Program-made: the position numbers and the translations under genes | Notes under the pieces: model-generated | What the model was told of the DNA's origin: nothing | What the model saw: only the letters and a program-made list of their open reading frames with translations | The model's database searches: none | Shown: in pieces, positions 10,745-21,150 of the stretch | How the letters are laid out: each line of letters opens with the position of its first letter | Position numbering within the stretch: position 1 is the stretch's first letter | Origin: Anisus vortex | Lineage: Eukaryota > Mollusca > Gastropoda > Planorbidae | Length of the DNA: 64,000 nt | Direction of reading: 5' to 3' | NCBI GenBank assembly: GCA_949126835.1 | Contig: OX421501.1 | Coordinates: 2,754,617-2,818,616 of the forward strand

Positions 10745-12041
10745 CAGGGGTCGGCTACCTAAGGCACGCGAGAGACATTTAGATTTTAGATGGCACGCGA
10801 GAGACCTCGAAAAGGTGCTTCTTGTTGATTTTTTTTCAATAATTGAATGAGGAGGCACTAACTGTTGAAGCCGATGTTTCTGAATGGCGACCGACACATT
10901 TCAATGAGTTACACGCACGTGGCCAAACAGCACTTGAATTGTTCGACCATTGGAATTTATATTCATTGAAACTGGACAAATCTCGCACGTTAAATCAATT
11001 TCAAAACACTTAACTACTTGTTATACACTAATTTATGGCATATATTAAGATAGATAGAGAGGAGTTTTATAAACAAAGACAAGACTTTCAAATTTATAGA
11101 CTCTTGTTTTCATACCACATGTATCCATATACAACCGTCTTAGATATGGATTTTTTTTTTTAAGTGAAGGGATAATGACCATTTAAAATAAAGCAAGTTG
11201 AATTTTAAACAAAAATAAATTATAATTAAAAAGTAGACTAATATTAGTTATATTAAAAAACATACTTTTTTTTTTTTGGGGGGGGGGGGGGGGGGGAATC
11301 ACTATCACTATAGAATGAAATTTGGAATTTTTTTTTTAATAAAAGGGAGATAATTAACCCGTTTTGTATTTTTTTTTTTTTTTGCTCTAATATGTCCGAT
11401 ATGTTTCAAATTTTTCTTTAATAAAAACTTTAATGGCTCTTACAATTTATAATTTTAAAATTATCAGATTGTGTAAGTTAGTTAAAAATAATATAGATCT
11501 AAATATTATATGAGTAAAGAATTTATAATAAAATGTGTACATTTGTAAACATTATATTAACTACCCAGTTTGTATGATTACAATGTCTCCACGCCGCTTA
11601 ATGATAGATCGTGGCAATTACATACTATGTAGTAATGTAAGAGATTATCTCAGTAAAACTGAGATGGAAATATTATTAATGTATAGCAGGTGCCAGATTC
11701 ATATCTCGAACACGATAACTAAATGATAATTTTAGGCGATAATTAGCTATAAAAATGTGAAAGTTTAGTAATAAAAATGTGTATTTGGTGAAAATGCAAA
11801 TACATTTAAAAGGATGATAACCAGGAACTCGTTTTTTTTAAAAAGTTAAACGCTCTAAAGATTTTCTCTATACACCTCGTTTTGGGCCTCTATCTTGCTA
11901 CGGCGCTAAATAAATGTTATTATTTTAAAAAAAAAAAAAAAAAATATATAATAGAGCAGGTTGACTTTCGGGCTGTTGGCACGCAGAATGATTTAAAAAT
12001 TCTAGTTGGGCACTCTATTAGCAAAAGGTTGCCGACCCCTG
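10745..12041. mobile_element. Possible longer hAT-G relative
   Basis: CAGGGGTCGGCTACCT at 10745 and AGGTTGCCGACCCCTG at 12041 form inverted ends typical of hAT-G, 1.3 kb apart. Flanking octamers (GCCTCGGC and GCCTAAAT) agree only in the first four bases, so the ends might belong to two separate insertions. The interior is AT-rich, contains poly-T and poly-G runs near 11265-11297, and shows no transposase frame. Confidence 0.35.
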
Positions 12042-12788
12042 GCCTAAATACTCTATGTCGCTGCATGCCGGTAGTAGTATGGCAGTTAAACTAGTTAGTC
12101 GATCCTTTTACACTTTAATGATTTCCTGTGCGGTAGCCAACAGGAAAGATTGAATGTATCATCATTTTAAACAAATGTATTGAAAATTACAAACACATTT
12201 TTTTTTGTCATTTAACAAAATGTATTCTGGGAAGAGTCTGTACAAAAAAAAATATGTGTCAACTGTATTGCCACAGCAGATCTAGACTAACCTTACATTT
12301 GACTACACAATATACATTACTGGTGAATATTTACGACTGACAAGAGTAACACCAATAGTTAAATCACTAAACCTAGAAACACTAGTCACTAGAGGACATA
12401 AATTATCAATCACCAGTGAGAGTCACTTTTCCCATTTTACACATCTTTGTAATATTATTTGCAAGATCAATATTAAAGCCTACTGAAGCACAGGAACAAT
12501 TACAATAATTTAAACTAAGAACTGTTAACTATGTACTTGATTAAAGTATTCTTGTAATAGACTTGTAAGGATGTGATTGAAATTATTACACTCTAATGGT
12601 AAATGGTAACACTTATAACAGTTTCACAAAACGGTCCACAGACCTTTAAAAAAGATTCCTGATTTTTCAAACGTATATAATAGAAATAAATCATCTAGAT
12701 ATGACTAGTGGTTAGAAAAAAATGTGGGCCGGGAGGGTGGGGGGGCCAGAAAAGATCTCGTACCGGCATCTTTTTTTTCTCTCGAGGG

Positions 12789-12949
12789 CTTACCTTGCAG
12801 GCGTCTTACCTTGCAGGCGTCTTACCTTGCAGGCGTCTTACCTTGCAGGCGTCTTACCTTGCAGGCGTCTTACCTTGCAGGCGTCTTACCTTGCAGGCGT
12901 CTTACCTTGCAGGCGTCTTACCTTGCAGGCGTCTTACCTTGCAGGCGTC
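12789..12949 (+). repeat. Minisatellite, ten 16-bp units (CTTACCTTGCAGGCGT)
   Basis: Ten essentially perfect units. Because 16 is not divisible by 3, all three forward frames cycle through the same peptide and are open, which creates spurious proteins. On the minus strand each unit contains CAAG followed by GTAAG, a consensus splice donor. Confidence 0.95.
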
Positions 12950-13061
12950 AATTTTTATATAAGGAACAAAATAACAACATATGGAGTGACTTCTTAATTT
13001 ATTTTAAAGTCAATCTTCATATCTATGGGACGCTGTTTTGACAAACGAAACTTGATGTAGT

Positions 13062-13334
13062 AGTAAAGTTATCCCGTTGGAACAAATTGATCCACGGGGC
13101 CGAAAAGCAGCGTTAAACGATTGTCTGTGGCCACGGCATACTAGGGGATTGTGTGGCCAGTGCAATGTCTTGACGCTTATACTTTACCCCGACTTAACGT
13201 CAGGTACCTATATCAAAGCTTGGTAGACTCAGGGATACCATCTAGACACGGGAACAAAAACCAGCCTTCACCAGGTTTCGAATCCAGGACTTTCAGTGCA
13301 CCAGCTGAACGCACTGCCGCTCGGCCACAGTGCC
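13062..13334 (-). repeat. SINE-A copy
   Basis: A near full-length reverse copy, from GTAAAGTTATCCCGTTGG to the tRNA head (GCTCGGCCACAGTGCC; box B as GGTTTCGAATCC region). Diverged by scattered substitutions. Confidence 0.8.
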
Positions 13335-13375
13335 ATCAAAACTTGATATACTTTTAATCAATAATGTATCTATTC

Positions 13376-13456
13376 TTAACCCTTCCCGTACCGACCTACT
13401 TCTATCTATGCTGCCTTCAGTTCCGCTATATACGCGCCCGGGACTGTAAGGGTTAA
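13376..13456 (-). mobile_element. MITE-P copy
   Basis: An 81-bp copy in reverse orientation with exact TTAA borders. It appears identical to the copy at 9366 over the body, suggesting recent spread. It lies about 40 bp beyond a SINE-A head. Confidence 0.7.
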
Positions 13457-13566
13457 TAAAATTGAAAGCTAGGATAATTGATATTTTTCATTCAATATTT
13501 TGTTTTCCCATTCAAATGCTCCTAAATATTATACAGCATCATCATTCGCCTTCTCATTTAAACCAG

Positions 13567-13690
13567 TGAAGGCGGCTGGGCATTGTGCTAGCCGCACAAT
13601 CCCCCTAGTATGCCGCGTTCAGAGAAACTCGTTTAATGCTGCTTCACCGGCCCTATGGATTAATTTGGTCCAATGGGAAAATTTTACTTT
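13567..13690 (+). repeat. SINE-A 3' fragment
   Basis: Forward fragment starting at AAGGCGGCTGGGCATTGTGC and ending at the CAATGGGAAAATTTTACTTT tail. The tRNA head is missing. Confidence 0.7.
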
Positions 13691-13973
13691 TGTATTTAAT
13701 GTAAACCAGGTAGCGGCGGCTGTTTGACTTCTTGCAGTGGATGCTAGACTAACATATTGACATTTCTGTTGTTATCTAGGCCGAAGCCAGACATGTTTTT
13801 CAAGATGGGCTGAACTTTCGCGTGACAAAAGTTTATAAAAAATTTCTCGATTTTAGTACATAATATATATTTTTAAAAAAAGACAGTTGACACATTTTTT
13901 TTTTACAAAATTCCAAGGGGGGGGGGGGTCTAGACCCCCTCAGCCCCCCTCATGGCTTCGCAGCTGGTTATTA

Positions 13974-15077
13974 GCTGACGCTCCTTCTAGATCATAGGTT
14001 CTCAACAGGGGCATTTTCGCCCTCCGGGGGGGGGGGCGTTGAGAGGTTTTAGGGGGGCGCTTACATTCCCGGGGGCGATGGGGGGGGGGGGGGCGGTGAA
14101 GAGCAAGTGGGCTGTACAAACGTACCTGATATATTTTGAACACCTCAGCAATTTCAATCGATTAGTCTTTGGATGAATATGATGGAAACGCAAGTGCTGC
14201 TAAATATCTAATATCCCCCAACAGTGGGCATAAATATTATTAAATTAATAGGAAATAGGAATTGTAATGACTTTTCAATGAAGTAGGGGTCAGTATTTAG
14301 CAAATATGGTGTGCGGACGGCTGGGCCTATTTTTGGTTTACCGGACCGTCGCCCTAACATAATATTAATGATATTTTGATCTCAGTGTTACCGAGACGTC
14401 CTTTAGTCCGTATATATTATAACAATTTCTGCTCGATCGTTAAAATGTCAGTGAAGATGCAATATAATCAAACAATCTGGGTAGTTATTGTAATGCTTAA
14501 AAATATACATATAAATTCTTTAGTCATATAATATTTATTTAATTTTCAAATAATTTTTAAAGTTTGATCATTTCAAAGTTATAAATGTAAGTCATTTTTT
14601 TTTATTATAAAAGAACAAAAAAACAGAAATATTAGCTCAAATGAAACGGGCTAATTATCTCCCTTTAATTAACAAATGTTTCCACATTTGATTCAATAGT
14701 GATGCCGAGCAAGTTCTATTTTGTAATATAACAAATACTACTGACTAGTTACTATTTCTTTATATAAATTACATGATTTAGTCCTATTAAATAAGTCTCA
14801 CATATTTCTAAATTAATAATACAAATAAATGTGTTTAAGAATTAAATTTATTAATGTTTAATAAAAAAATTTAGTTTCGGTTAGCGGAAAAAAATTTAAA
14901 AGGGGGCGGTGGGCTGAAAAAGGTTGAGAACCTATGTTATAGATAGAAGATTATTACGTCCACTAGTCCCAAAACGCCTGCAGAGCTGTAGGCATCGGTC
15001 GGCAGCAAGGTTAGAACCCACGACGTGTCGGTTGACAGTTCGGTGAACTAATCGCAGGACCAGCCGGCCTCTCTATT
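13974..15077 (-). repeat. SINE-C copy interrupted by a hAT element
   Basis: The SINE tail TGACGCTCCTTCTAGAT (to 13992) resumes after the inserted element as AGAAGATTATTACGTCC at 14945. It continues to the tRNA-like head near 15070 (minus strand GGCTGGTCCTGCGATTAG). Joining the halves gives the same order as the copy at 610-766. Confidence 0.6.
13993..14936. mobile_element. Non-autonomous hAT-like element, 944 bp
   Basis: Inverted ends CATAGGTTCTCAAC and GTTGAGAACCTATG enclose G-rich sub-terminal blocks and an AT-rich core. The flanks TTCTAGAT and TTATAGAT match at 7 of 8 positions, and the element splits a SINE-C tail. There is no transposase frame. Related sequence occurs inverted near 11300-11370 and at 16447-16672. 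Confidence 0.65.
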
Positions 15078-15922
15078 CAGTAGTTGCAGAAGGTGTTGCC
15101 AGCTCAAAGTGGGGACAATAATACATGTCTGAGAGTGGTTTTTCTTTTGGGGGCATACTCGTAAAGCGCCACCTGCAGTTTCATCCTGTTTAAGGGGCGA
15201 TTTCTGCTGTTAAATTGATGTATTGCCCAATAAAATGCATTTATAACTTATAACCTCTAACTATTTAAAAAGAAACGTTTCAATCAAACAAAATTTCTTT
15301 ACTCGCAAAATATGTTCACTCTAAACTCTAAACCAATGACGCATGTCGTCCTGGAGATAACATAATGAGATAAATATTTAAATTCACCGACGTGTTATTG
15401 GGCTTATATTTGTTTTTTAATCGCACCGCCTACGGAAAGAATTAATCAAAATAAAAGAAGCATGTTTACAAAAGAACACGCAATTTGTTATTTGTTAACA
15501 TTATTATATTCTACTCTTGGCATCCTTGTTTGGGAACGAATGTTGTCAGGACTCCTAAAAAAAATTTCGCAATGTTAATTTACTTTAATTAAATAATCGA
15601 TTTTTTGTTTCTTCATCTTCTTATCATTTTTCTTCTCTATAATGACATGTCCAACCATTTATAGGCTGAGGCTTTTCTTTCACTGATTAGAACGTGTGTG
15701 ATAATTGCGGGAAAGAAATATGAGATATCGGCATGGTGAACACGAGAAAATAATTTCTTGAATGTAACGTTCGTTTCTGGAACTGGATTCGGGGAGATAT
15801 TGAAAATACAAATCTTATTGTTTGGGAATAATAATGAAATAGTGGATTTAATTTGATGTCTTACGTAGATTTAAATAGAAATAAATATGTAGTGTGGAGC
15901 CTGGAACCAATGGCAGACAGGC

Positions 15923-16048
15923 AAATAGACATGTGGATAGATAAATAGATTGATAGATGATAAGATAGATAGATAGATAGATAAATAGATAGTTGAATAG
16001 ATAGATAAATGAATGGATAGATGAATCGATGAATCGATAGATAGATAG
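15923..16048. repeat. GATA microsatellite
   Basis: Imperfect GATA/GAAT tetranucleotides. The repetitive IYLS-type frame on the minus strand is an artefact of the repeat. Confidence 0.9.
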
Positions 16049-16446
16049 TGTTAGGATTTAAAATATATCTTTTAGTTTTAGTCAGACGGAATTTTATAAT
16101 CTCTAACACGGTGTATATTTATTAAATAAACGTGTGACGTAGGACGATAGAAACGATGACACGTGAGTTAATTTTGACGTCGATTAGATATTGTAGGACC
16201 GTGAGACGACCTTAGACTTTGGTAGTGACAAGACGTGATTAGATTAGGCTTTTGAAGTTGTTTGCATGAATTAATTCTCTACTGTATATACAACGTGTAG
16301 ATCTTCTCCGCCTCGTGCGATTAGATTTTTCACACAGGTGTGTGATAAGTCTTAGTCACCCCCCCCCCCGAGCTACGGCTCTCACCTAAACTTACCCAAA
16401 GGAGGGGCAAGGATGTAAGAATCCGACGCGCCTCCTAATGGAAAAA

Positions 16447-16672
16447 AAAAAGCTGAGATCAAAATATCATTAATATTAACAGATTGGATATTTTGCAGCG
16501 TTTACATCACATTTCATTCATTAACTAAAAGATGAGGTGTTAAAAATTATATCAATTATTATATACGTTTGAACCGCCCACTTGCCCTTCACCGTCCCCC
16601 AATCTCCCCCCGGAACGTCAGCGCCCCCCTAAAGCCTCTCACCGCCCCCCCCCCCCCGAGAACCTATACCTA
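16447..16672 (-). mobile_element. Truncated copy of the 944-bp hAT-like element
   Basis: It matches, in reverse, the left part of the 13993 element, including the CCGCCC/CACCGCCCC G-rich block and the terminal GAGAACCTATA. The other end is missing. Confidence 0.5.
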
Positions 16673-16954
16673 GACCATAAAACGGAAACAGTTTTTAAAA
16701 AAAATTATCATCTCCTAAGTAAAATCGGGGAGAAGAAAGGAAGCCCCAATGTACATCAAATGATCAAGGATGTGTATTAACCTTTAGGCAGACCAAGACT
16801 AATATTTCTAAAGTGTACTTTCACTAAAATCTACTAAATTGCAATCGCCTGAGAAAATGTCATTTCCAAACTTTCAACCATTTTTTCTTTTTAAATCTTT
16901 TTTTTTCTTCTGAGTTTACCATCAAGATGGCGAATGTATTTTCTTGGCCTCTTG

Positions 16955-17035
16955 ATTGGCTGGCCTTTTTAGTAAAGACAGGTCACGTGTTCGATCTCTT
17001 TGCTATAAAAGGAGAGAGAGAGAGAGGAATGCCTC
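16955..17035 (+). promoter_or_regulatory. TATA-type core promoter candidate
   Basis: Three elements stand in the expected order and spacing: inverted CCAAT box (ATTGG, 16955-16959), a CACGTG E-box (16984-16989) and TATAAAA (17004-17010), which predict a start near 17033-17037. A second ATTGG follows near 17046. The block is unique and less AT-rich than its surroundings. No clear coding exon follows at once, although an exon-like frame begins at 20359. A chance match is possible. Confidence 0.35.
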
Positions 17036-17353
17036 CCCGCTGTTTGATTGGACAGAGAAGCCGGTTGAATCCGACGAGTAAATTGGGGTTATTAATAGAA
17101 GTCATTTAGTTTGGAGAGCTTGAAAACTGTAGTCTTTGTTCGTGCTGTTGTTAAAGGCATTGTTCAACTAATACGCTAATACACACACAGACAATAACAG
17201 CTTTTTTTGTTGTACCGAATTTAGTTCACTTTGATCAGTGTATGCTGAGCTTATCTTTGTTAACTTTGATGTTGTAGCTATAGAGCTTGCGTAATTGAGA
17301 CTGGACATTTTAGACTGTCTTTAGACATCAAACGGAATTTTGTGCGTTAAAAC

Positions 17354-17633
17354 CAAAGACTATAATAAGATGGACCGCTTGCTCAATTTTTAGAGCTATT
17401 TGTTCTTTTTTCTGTGCGCAACCAATAAGGCTGTCTTGAATGACTTCTACGCTCCTACGATTAAAGGTTTCCGCAGTATACAACCTTCGATTTTAATCTT
17501 AATTTTCCATTGAGAAAAATCATAGCGAATTACTAAACCGGAAGTCTAGGGGATTTATTGCGATCGGAAATTCCGAAACTAAGTGTTTCAAGTTATCAAA
17601 TAGCAGAAATATCCCTCTTATGATAAATCTTTG
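17354..17633. mobile_element. MITE-S copy
   Basis: The left end CAAAGACTATAATAAGATGG is intact, while the right end (CTCTTATGATAAATCTTTG) is diverged. The internal body matches the 8878 copy in reverse. The interior site corresponding to the nested MITE-P insertion reads TCAA here. Confidence 0.7.
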
Positions 17634-17756
17634 TTGAGACAGAAGATTTTCGAATGTCTTTAGACATCAAGCAGAATTTTTTGCCTTAAAGGTTAGGTTT
17701 TCATTATTGTATCTTAATTCATTGTATACAAAAGAGCAATCTCTATACAGAAGGGC

Positions 17757-18078
17757 AAAAAGTAAAGTAGTAATAATACACAAGGCATTAAACTCTAATT
17801 TAGAAATACAACCCAATAACAACCTGTTGCAAAGCTCAGATAAACATAAAGACAAAAACACTTTCCCTATCCCTTAAGCGAGAACAAATGCATATAAGTA
17901 ATGTTTCTTCCCGAGTGGCATTCTGGAGTCGAATGGGTTGCCTGAACAAACAAGGGAAAACCAACAACTTAAGATCAGTTAAACATTGATAAAAATGCAA
18001 GACTAGAGTCGGACCACGGATGAGCGTAGGACGCAATAATCTTTTTTATAGAAGGAACGTCTGTAATGTATTAGATAA
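17757..18078 (+). pseudogene. LINE-R fragment: RT C-terminal remnant
   Basis: Plus-strand codons give a run like VVIIHKALNSNLEIQ, then NNLLQSSDKHKD and, after frame changes, FFPSGILESNGLP. This is the C-terminal region typical of non-LTR reverse transcriptases. The 3' tail ends GGAACGTCTGTAATGTATTA. The copy is 5' truncated and frameshifted. Confidence 0.6.
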
Positions 18079-18135
18079 GAAAATTATTACATTCTTCGCT
18101 TGCTGTATCCAGATAGGGTCACTTCTGTACCTGTG

Positions 18136-18500
18136 GGCCTTAAAGTGGCGATGTGTGTAAACCACCAGTACGCTTGCATCAAGAGCACACCGATGGGCTA
18201 ACGCATGGGAGACAGCCCCTTGCTGCGCATCCGAGACTCATTGTACCGCGGAGAGGCTCCCCCTCCCTTCGAGATTCGCCTCAACCCCACCCCTGGTGCC
18301 CGGACGCCCATACCTATAGTATGAGATTTGCGCCGCCCCGGGCGACATTGCAGGTATACGAGCGAGCCTCGACGGCAATGATCCGAGAGGGCATTCCGCA
18401 GAGGGGAAAAAATGTGGCTGCGGAAACCGTACGCTAAGTTACACGGCACGCCGCGCCCAGGCACAACGTTACGTCCTGGACATAAAAGTCGGAAGGCTCG
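18136..18500 (+). repeat. GC-rich dispersed repeat, family shared with 44704
   Basis: The segment GGGCCTTAAAGTGGCGATGT and the following ACCACCAGTACG region recur in diverged form at 44704-44900. It is strikingly GC-rich for this window. Open frames run on both strands (137 codons on the minus strand), but because the sequence is repeated and neither frame is conserved in the second copy I do not call a gene. Confidence 0.45.
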
Positions 18501-18927
18501 TCCGGTATCTTTTGAGGCAAATACAGTAGATCTATGGTACCCCAGAAATAGTTTAAAGTTTAGTCTTTTGATCATGGTTTTCAGTGACGCCAATTTGTCG
18601 CTGTTTCTCACTAGCCCAGATGACCCATTCTATGCATGCATGCCACATTGAGAAGAATAAAATAACGTTTATAAGAAATTTCTTCTTATTATTTTTTAAA
18701 ATTATTATTTTGGAATGTCTATTCTAGAATTTATAATATCTGATTATATTATAGGTACTTTGAAAAACAATCATTTTCCTGGAATGATTCCTATTTATAG
18801 TAACTTGACTAATAGACCTAGATACGTTTAAACTAGTTAGATGTGAACATTCAATATCTTAGACTCGTATTTTGTGAAACAAAGAAAGTTTTAAACAAAG
18901 TTCTAAAAATTGTCAAGTAGACCAGGG

Positions 18928-19015
18928 GTCGGCAACCTTTAGCTAACAGTGTGCCAAACTAGGATTTCTAAATCATTCAGCGCGCCAACAACCTGAAAGT
19001 CAACCTCTCTGTAAT
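18928..19015 (+). mobile_element. hAT-G left-end fragment
   Basis: CAGGGGTCGGCAACCTTTAG and the following family body (CATTCAGCGCGCCAACAAC) are present. A poly-T run at 19021 interrupts it and no right end was found. Confidence 0.5.
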
Positions 19016-19711
19016 CATACCTTTTTTTTTTTTTTTTTTTTTTTGCAAAATTATTTTTATAGAACAATTTATTTAACTCCGTAGCTATACCAAGGCCAAA
19101 AGCAAAGGAGATTATAGAGAGAATAAATCGCTAAAGCGTTTAATATGTAATACAAAATGAACGTGTTTGTGATTATCATCCTTTTTATTTTCATTTATTT
19201 CAAATACATTGTGTTATTACTAAACTTTCAAATTTATGGTCATTTTTGTCTAAACATTTACCTGCAACACAAGACTACTCCTATTCGCCCACCACTAACA
19301 TGCCAGTAATCATTCACAGATGCCGGCAAAGGCATCACCAGGACAGACAAGATTGTTAGCTGTGCATGTAAAACTAATGTTTATTTAGTTCATAACGCAC
19401 GAGATCACATTTCTTACTGCCCCTTGTTCTACAATGTCTTCAACACTTGGGCGAACACACACACACAAGAACAATCTTTTTAGCTTGCGAGTTGTCGTTC
19501 TTTGTTGTCGATTTTTTCACTGAGCTATATATTTACATCTAGTGCTGAAATTATTAAATATGTATTCAATTTGGATAGTTCAGTGACATTTACTTAATAA
19601 TAATAATTTCTATATTACGGTATTAATATTTAAAGTTTAAAGTTTTTAAAACAAGATTTTAACGTAAATATTTAATTTTATGTTTTTCGCCATCTTACTG
19701 GGGATCACTTA

Positions 19712-20150
19712 TCTATATATATAAAAAGACAGTGTTAAGCCCCGCGAGGATCCCCATTGGTCAATTTGAAAACACGTGTGTCACTGACCTATCTAGGCCT
19801 AGCCCAATATACCGTCTAATAATTTTTCACATCGGACATGTGTCTTCGATAGCTCAGTGGTAAACGTAGTGGACTGCTAAACGGGCGACCAGGGTTCGAT
19901 TCTCCAGTTAGACTATACTTCTTTTTTTCGACAATTAATTTTTCAAACTTTTAAAAACTAAAGACATTGTAAATCTATAGGCAATATAGATTTTGTTAAA
20001 TAAAAAAATTTTTGACTATTTTTTTTACCCTATTACAATATTTATTTACTTTCCTAAAAGTATTCAGTAAGTGTAGTTTATAAATTTGTTATCTGCACCC
20101 CAGACAGTCCTTTTTTTCACCCGGGCAACGCCGAGCAATGTAGCTTGTCT
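19712..20150 (+). repeat. SINE-B copy, full length
   Basis: It starts with TATATATAAAAAGACAGTG and ends CACCCGGGCAACGCCGAGC. A tRNA-like module sits at about 19858-19920 (TAGCTCAGTGG as box A, GGGTTCGATTCTCC as box B), inside the element rather than at its 5' end. The copy at 26821-27222 is a close inverted match. Confidence 0.7.
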
Positions 20151-20358
20151 ATATATAAAAGTCTGCATTTTCTCCGAGTATTCAAATGAGTGAGTAATCC
20201 TTGTACTCCATGTGGATTTTTTAAAGAGTTATGTAAGCAAATGGCAAACTTTTTATGGTGGGCTGATTAAGTTAGAGAACAGATATTTTTTTTAAAAATA
20301 CTAATCTATATTGGGGGGCACTTTAGATACACAGTTGTCACTAAGCTCATTTATGCAG

Positions 20359-20594
20359 GTCATTTAGTAGAAATTGACACCTATAATGGTTGTACTGCAT
20401 CAAGACAGACAAGAGTCTGCACAATGATTGTCCATCAGCCAAACACTTTGAAATTTTGTGAGTGTTGCCAAAAACCGAAACGTATTTCCGGAACCGTTCA
20501 AGAAGAAGGGCGCTGGCACCTTCCGTATGAATCACTCCCCAACCCCCCGTGTCCCGCACCACAACAGTTCGTGCTGAGGAAACAGCTACTTTAA
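20359..20594 (+). CDS. Candidate terminal exon, cysteine-rich, CTCK-like motif
   Basis: A plausible acceptor (CATTTATGCAG) at 20358 precedes 77 open codons ending in TAA at 20592. The predicted peptide contains YNGCTASRQTRVC and, 12 residues later, FCECCQKPK. The C-x8-C spacing after G and the C-x-C-C-Q signature resemble the C-terminal cystine-knot domain of mucin/von Willebrand-type secreted proteins. However, later cysteines expected in that domain are missing, so it may be decayed or unrelated. No upstream partner exon is identified and no ATG is suitable. The frame stays open upstream to 20271, so the acceptor is not required by a stop codon. Confidence 0.25.
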
Positions 20595-20732
20595 ATGCAT
20601 GATACGACTAGCTAGACCCCCCCCCCCAACCCCTCGCCCCTGACAGTGGTGAAGAACTTATTCTGTCATGGCCACCGTATGTGAATCAATGAGACAAGCT
20701 CTCCTCAGGCATTAACTGTTTCTCACTTGTAG

Positions 20733-20765
20733 GAGGAAAATCTATCTCTTGGCATGTACTTCAAG
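20733..20765 (+). other. Candidate 33-bp microexon
   Basis: A good pyrimidine tract and acceptor (TGTTTCTCACTTGTAG) precedes 33 bases. These are followed by a donor, AAG then GTAATC. In phase 0 it reads EENLSLGMYFK without a stop. Its length of 11 codons is typical of phase-neutral microexons. No linked gene is proven, and chance pairing of splice signals is quite possible. Confidence 0.2.
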
Positions 20766-21093
20766 GTAATCTCCCGTATTTACTTCGCCAACAGCTTTCC
20801 CTACCAACTAGAAAATTACAGAAGTTTTTACCAGCATTGAAAAAAAAAGAACATTCCATCCACATATCCATAACCTGTTTTAAAGATAAAAAATATGATC
20901 GATTACTACTTTTTTAAGGGATCTGCCAAGGACGTAGTAATCGATAAAGATGCACTTAAGTTATGTTATAGATTGCGCTCGTGCAGGTTTACTGCGACCC
21001 ATTACTTTGACTTCTGATGTTAGAGATATTATGTAGTTATTATAAAACTAAATGTTGGATCTAGATCTTTAAATGTCATCCGTCGGTGCAGAG

Positions 21094-21150
21094 CAGGGGT
21101 CTCAAACACGCGGCACACCAAGTGGATTTGTGTGGCCCGCCAGTAAGCTT
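21094..21150 (+). mobile_element. hAT-type left-end fragment (CAGGGGTCTCAAAC)
   Basis: CAGGGGTCTCAAACACGCGG with the following GTGTGGCCCGCC is a common hAT MITE terminus. I found no matching right end, so only the fragment is listed. Confidence 0.35.

Noticed and set aside
12708..13041. Three overlapping forward frames encoding a repeated LTLQASYLAGVLPCRR-type peptide
   Set aside because: A 16-bp repeat translates identically in all frames. There is no independent coding evidence.
18198..18611. 137-codon minus-strand frame in the GC-rich repeat
   Set aside because: The block is a dispersed repeat, and the related copy at 44704 does not keep the frame.
19858..19920. tRNA gene candidate (box A TAGCTCAGTGG, box B GGGTTCGATTC)
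   Set aside because: The flanking 7-mers do not pair as an acceptor stem, and the same module recurs in three dispersed copies with common flanks. It is part of SINE-B.
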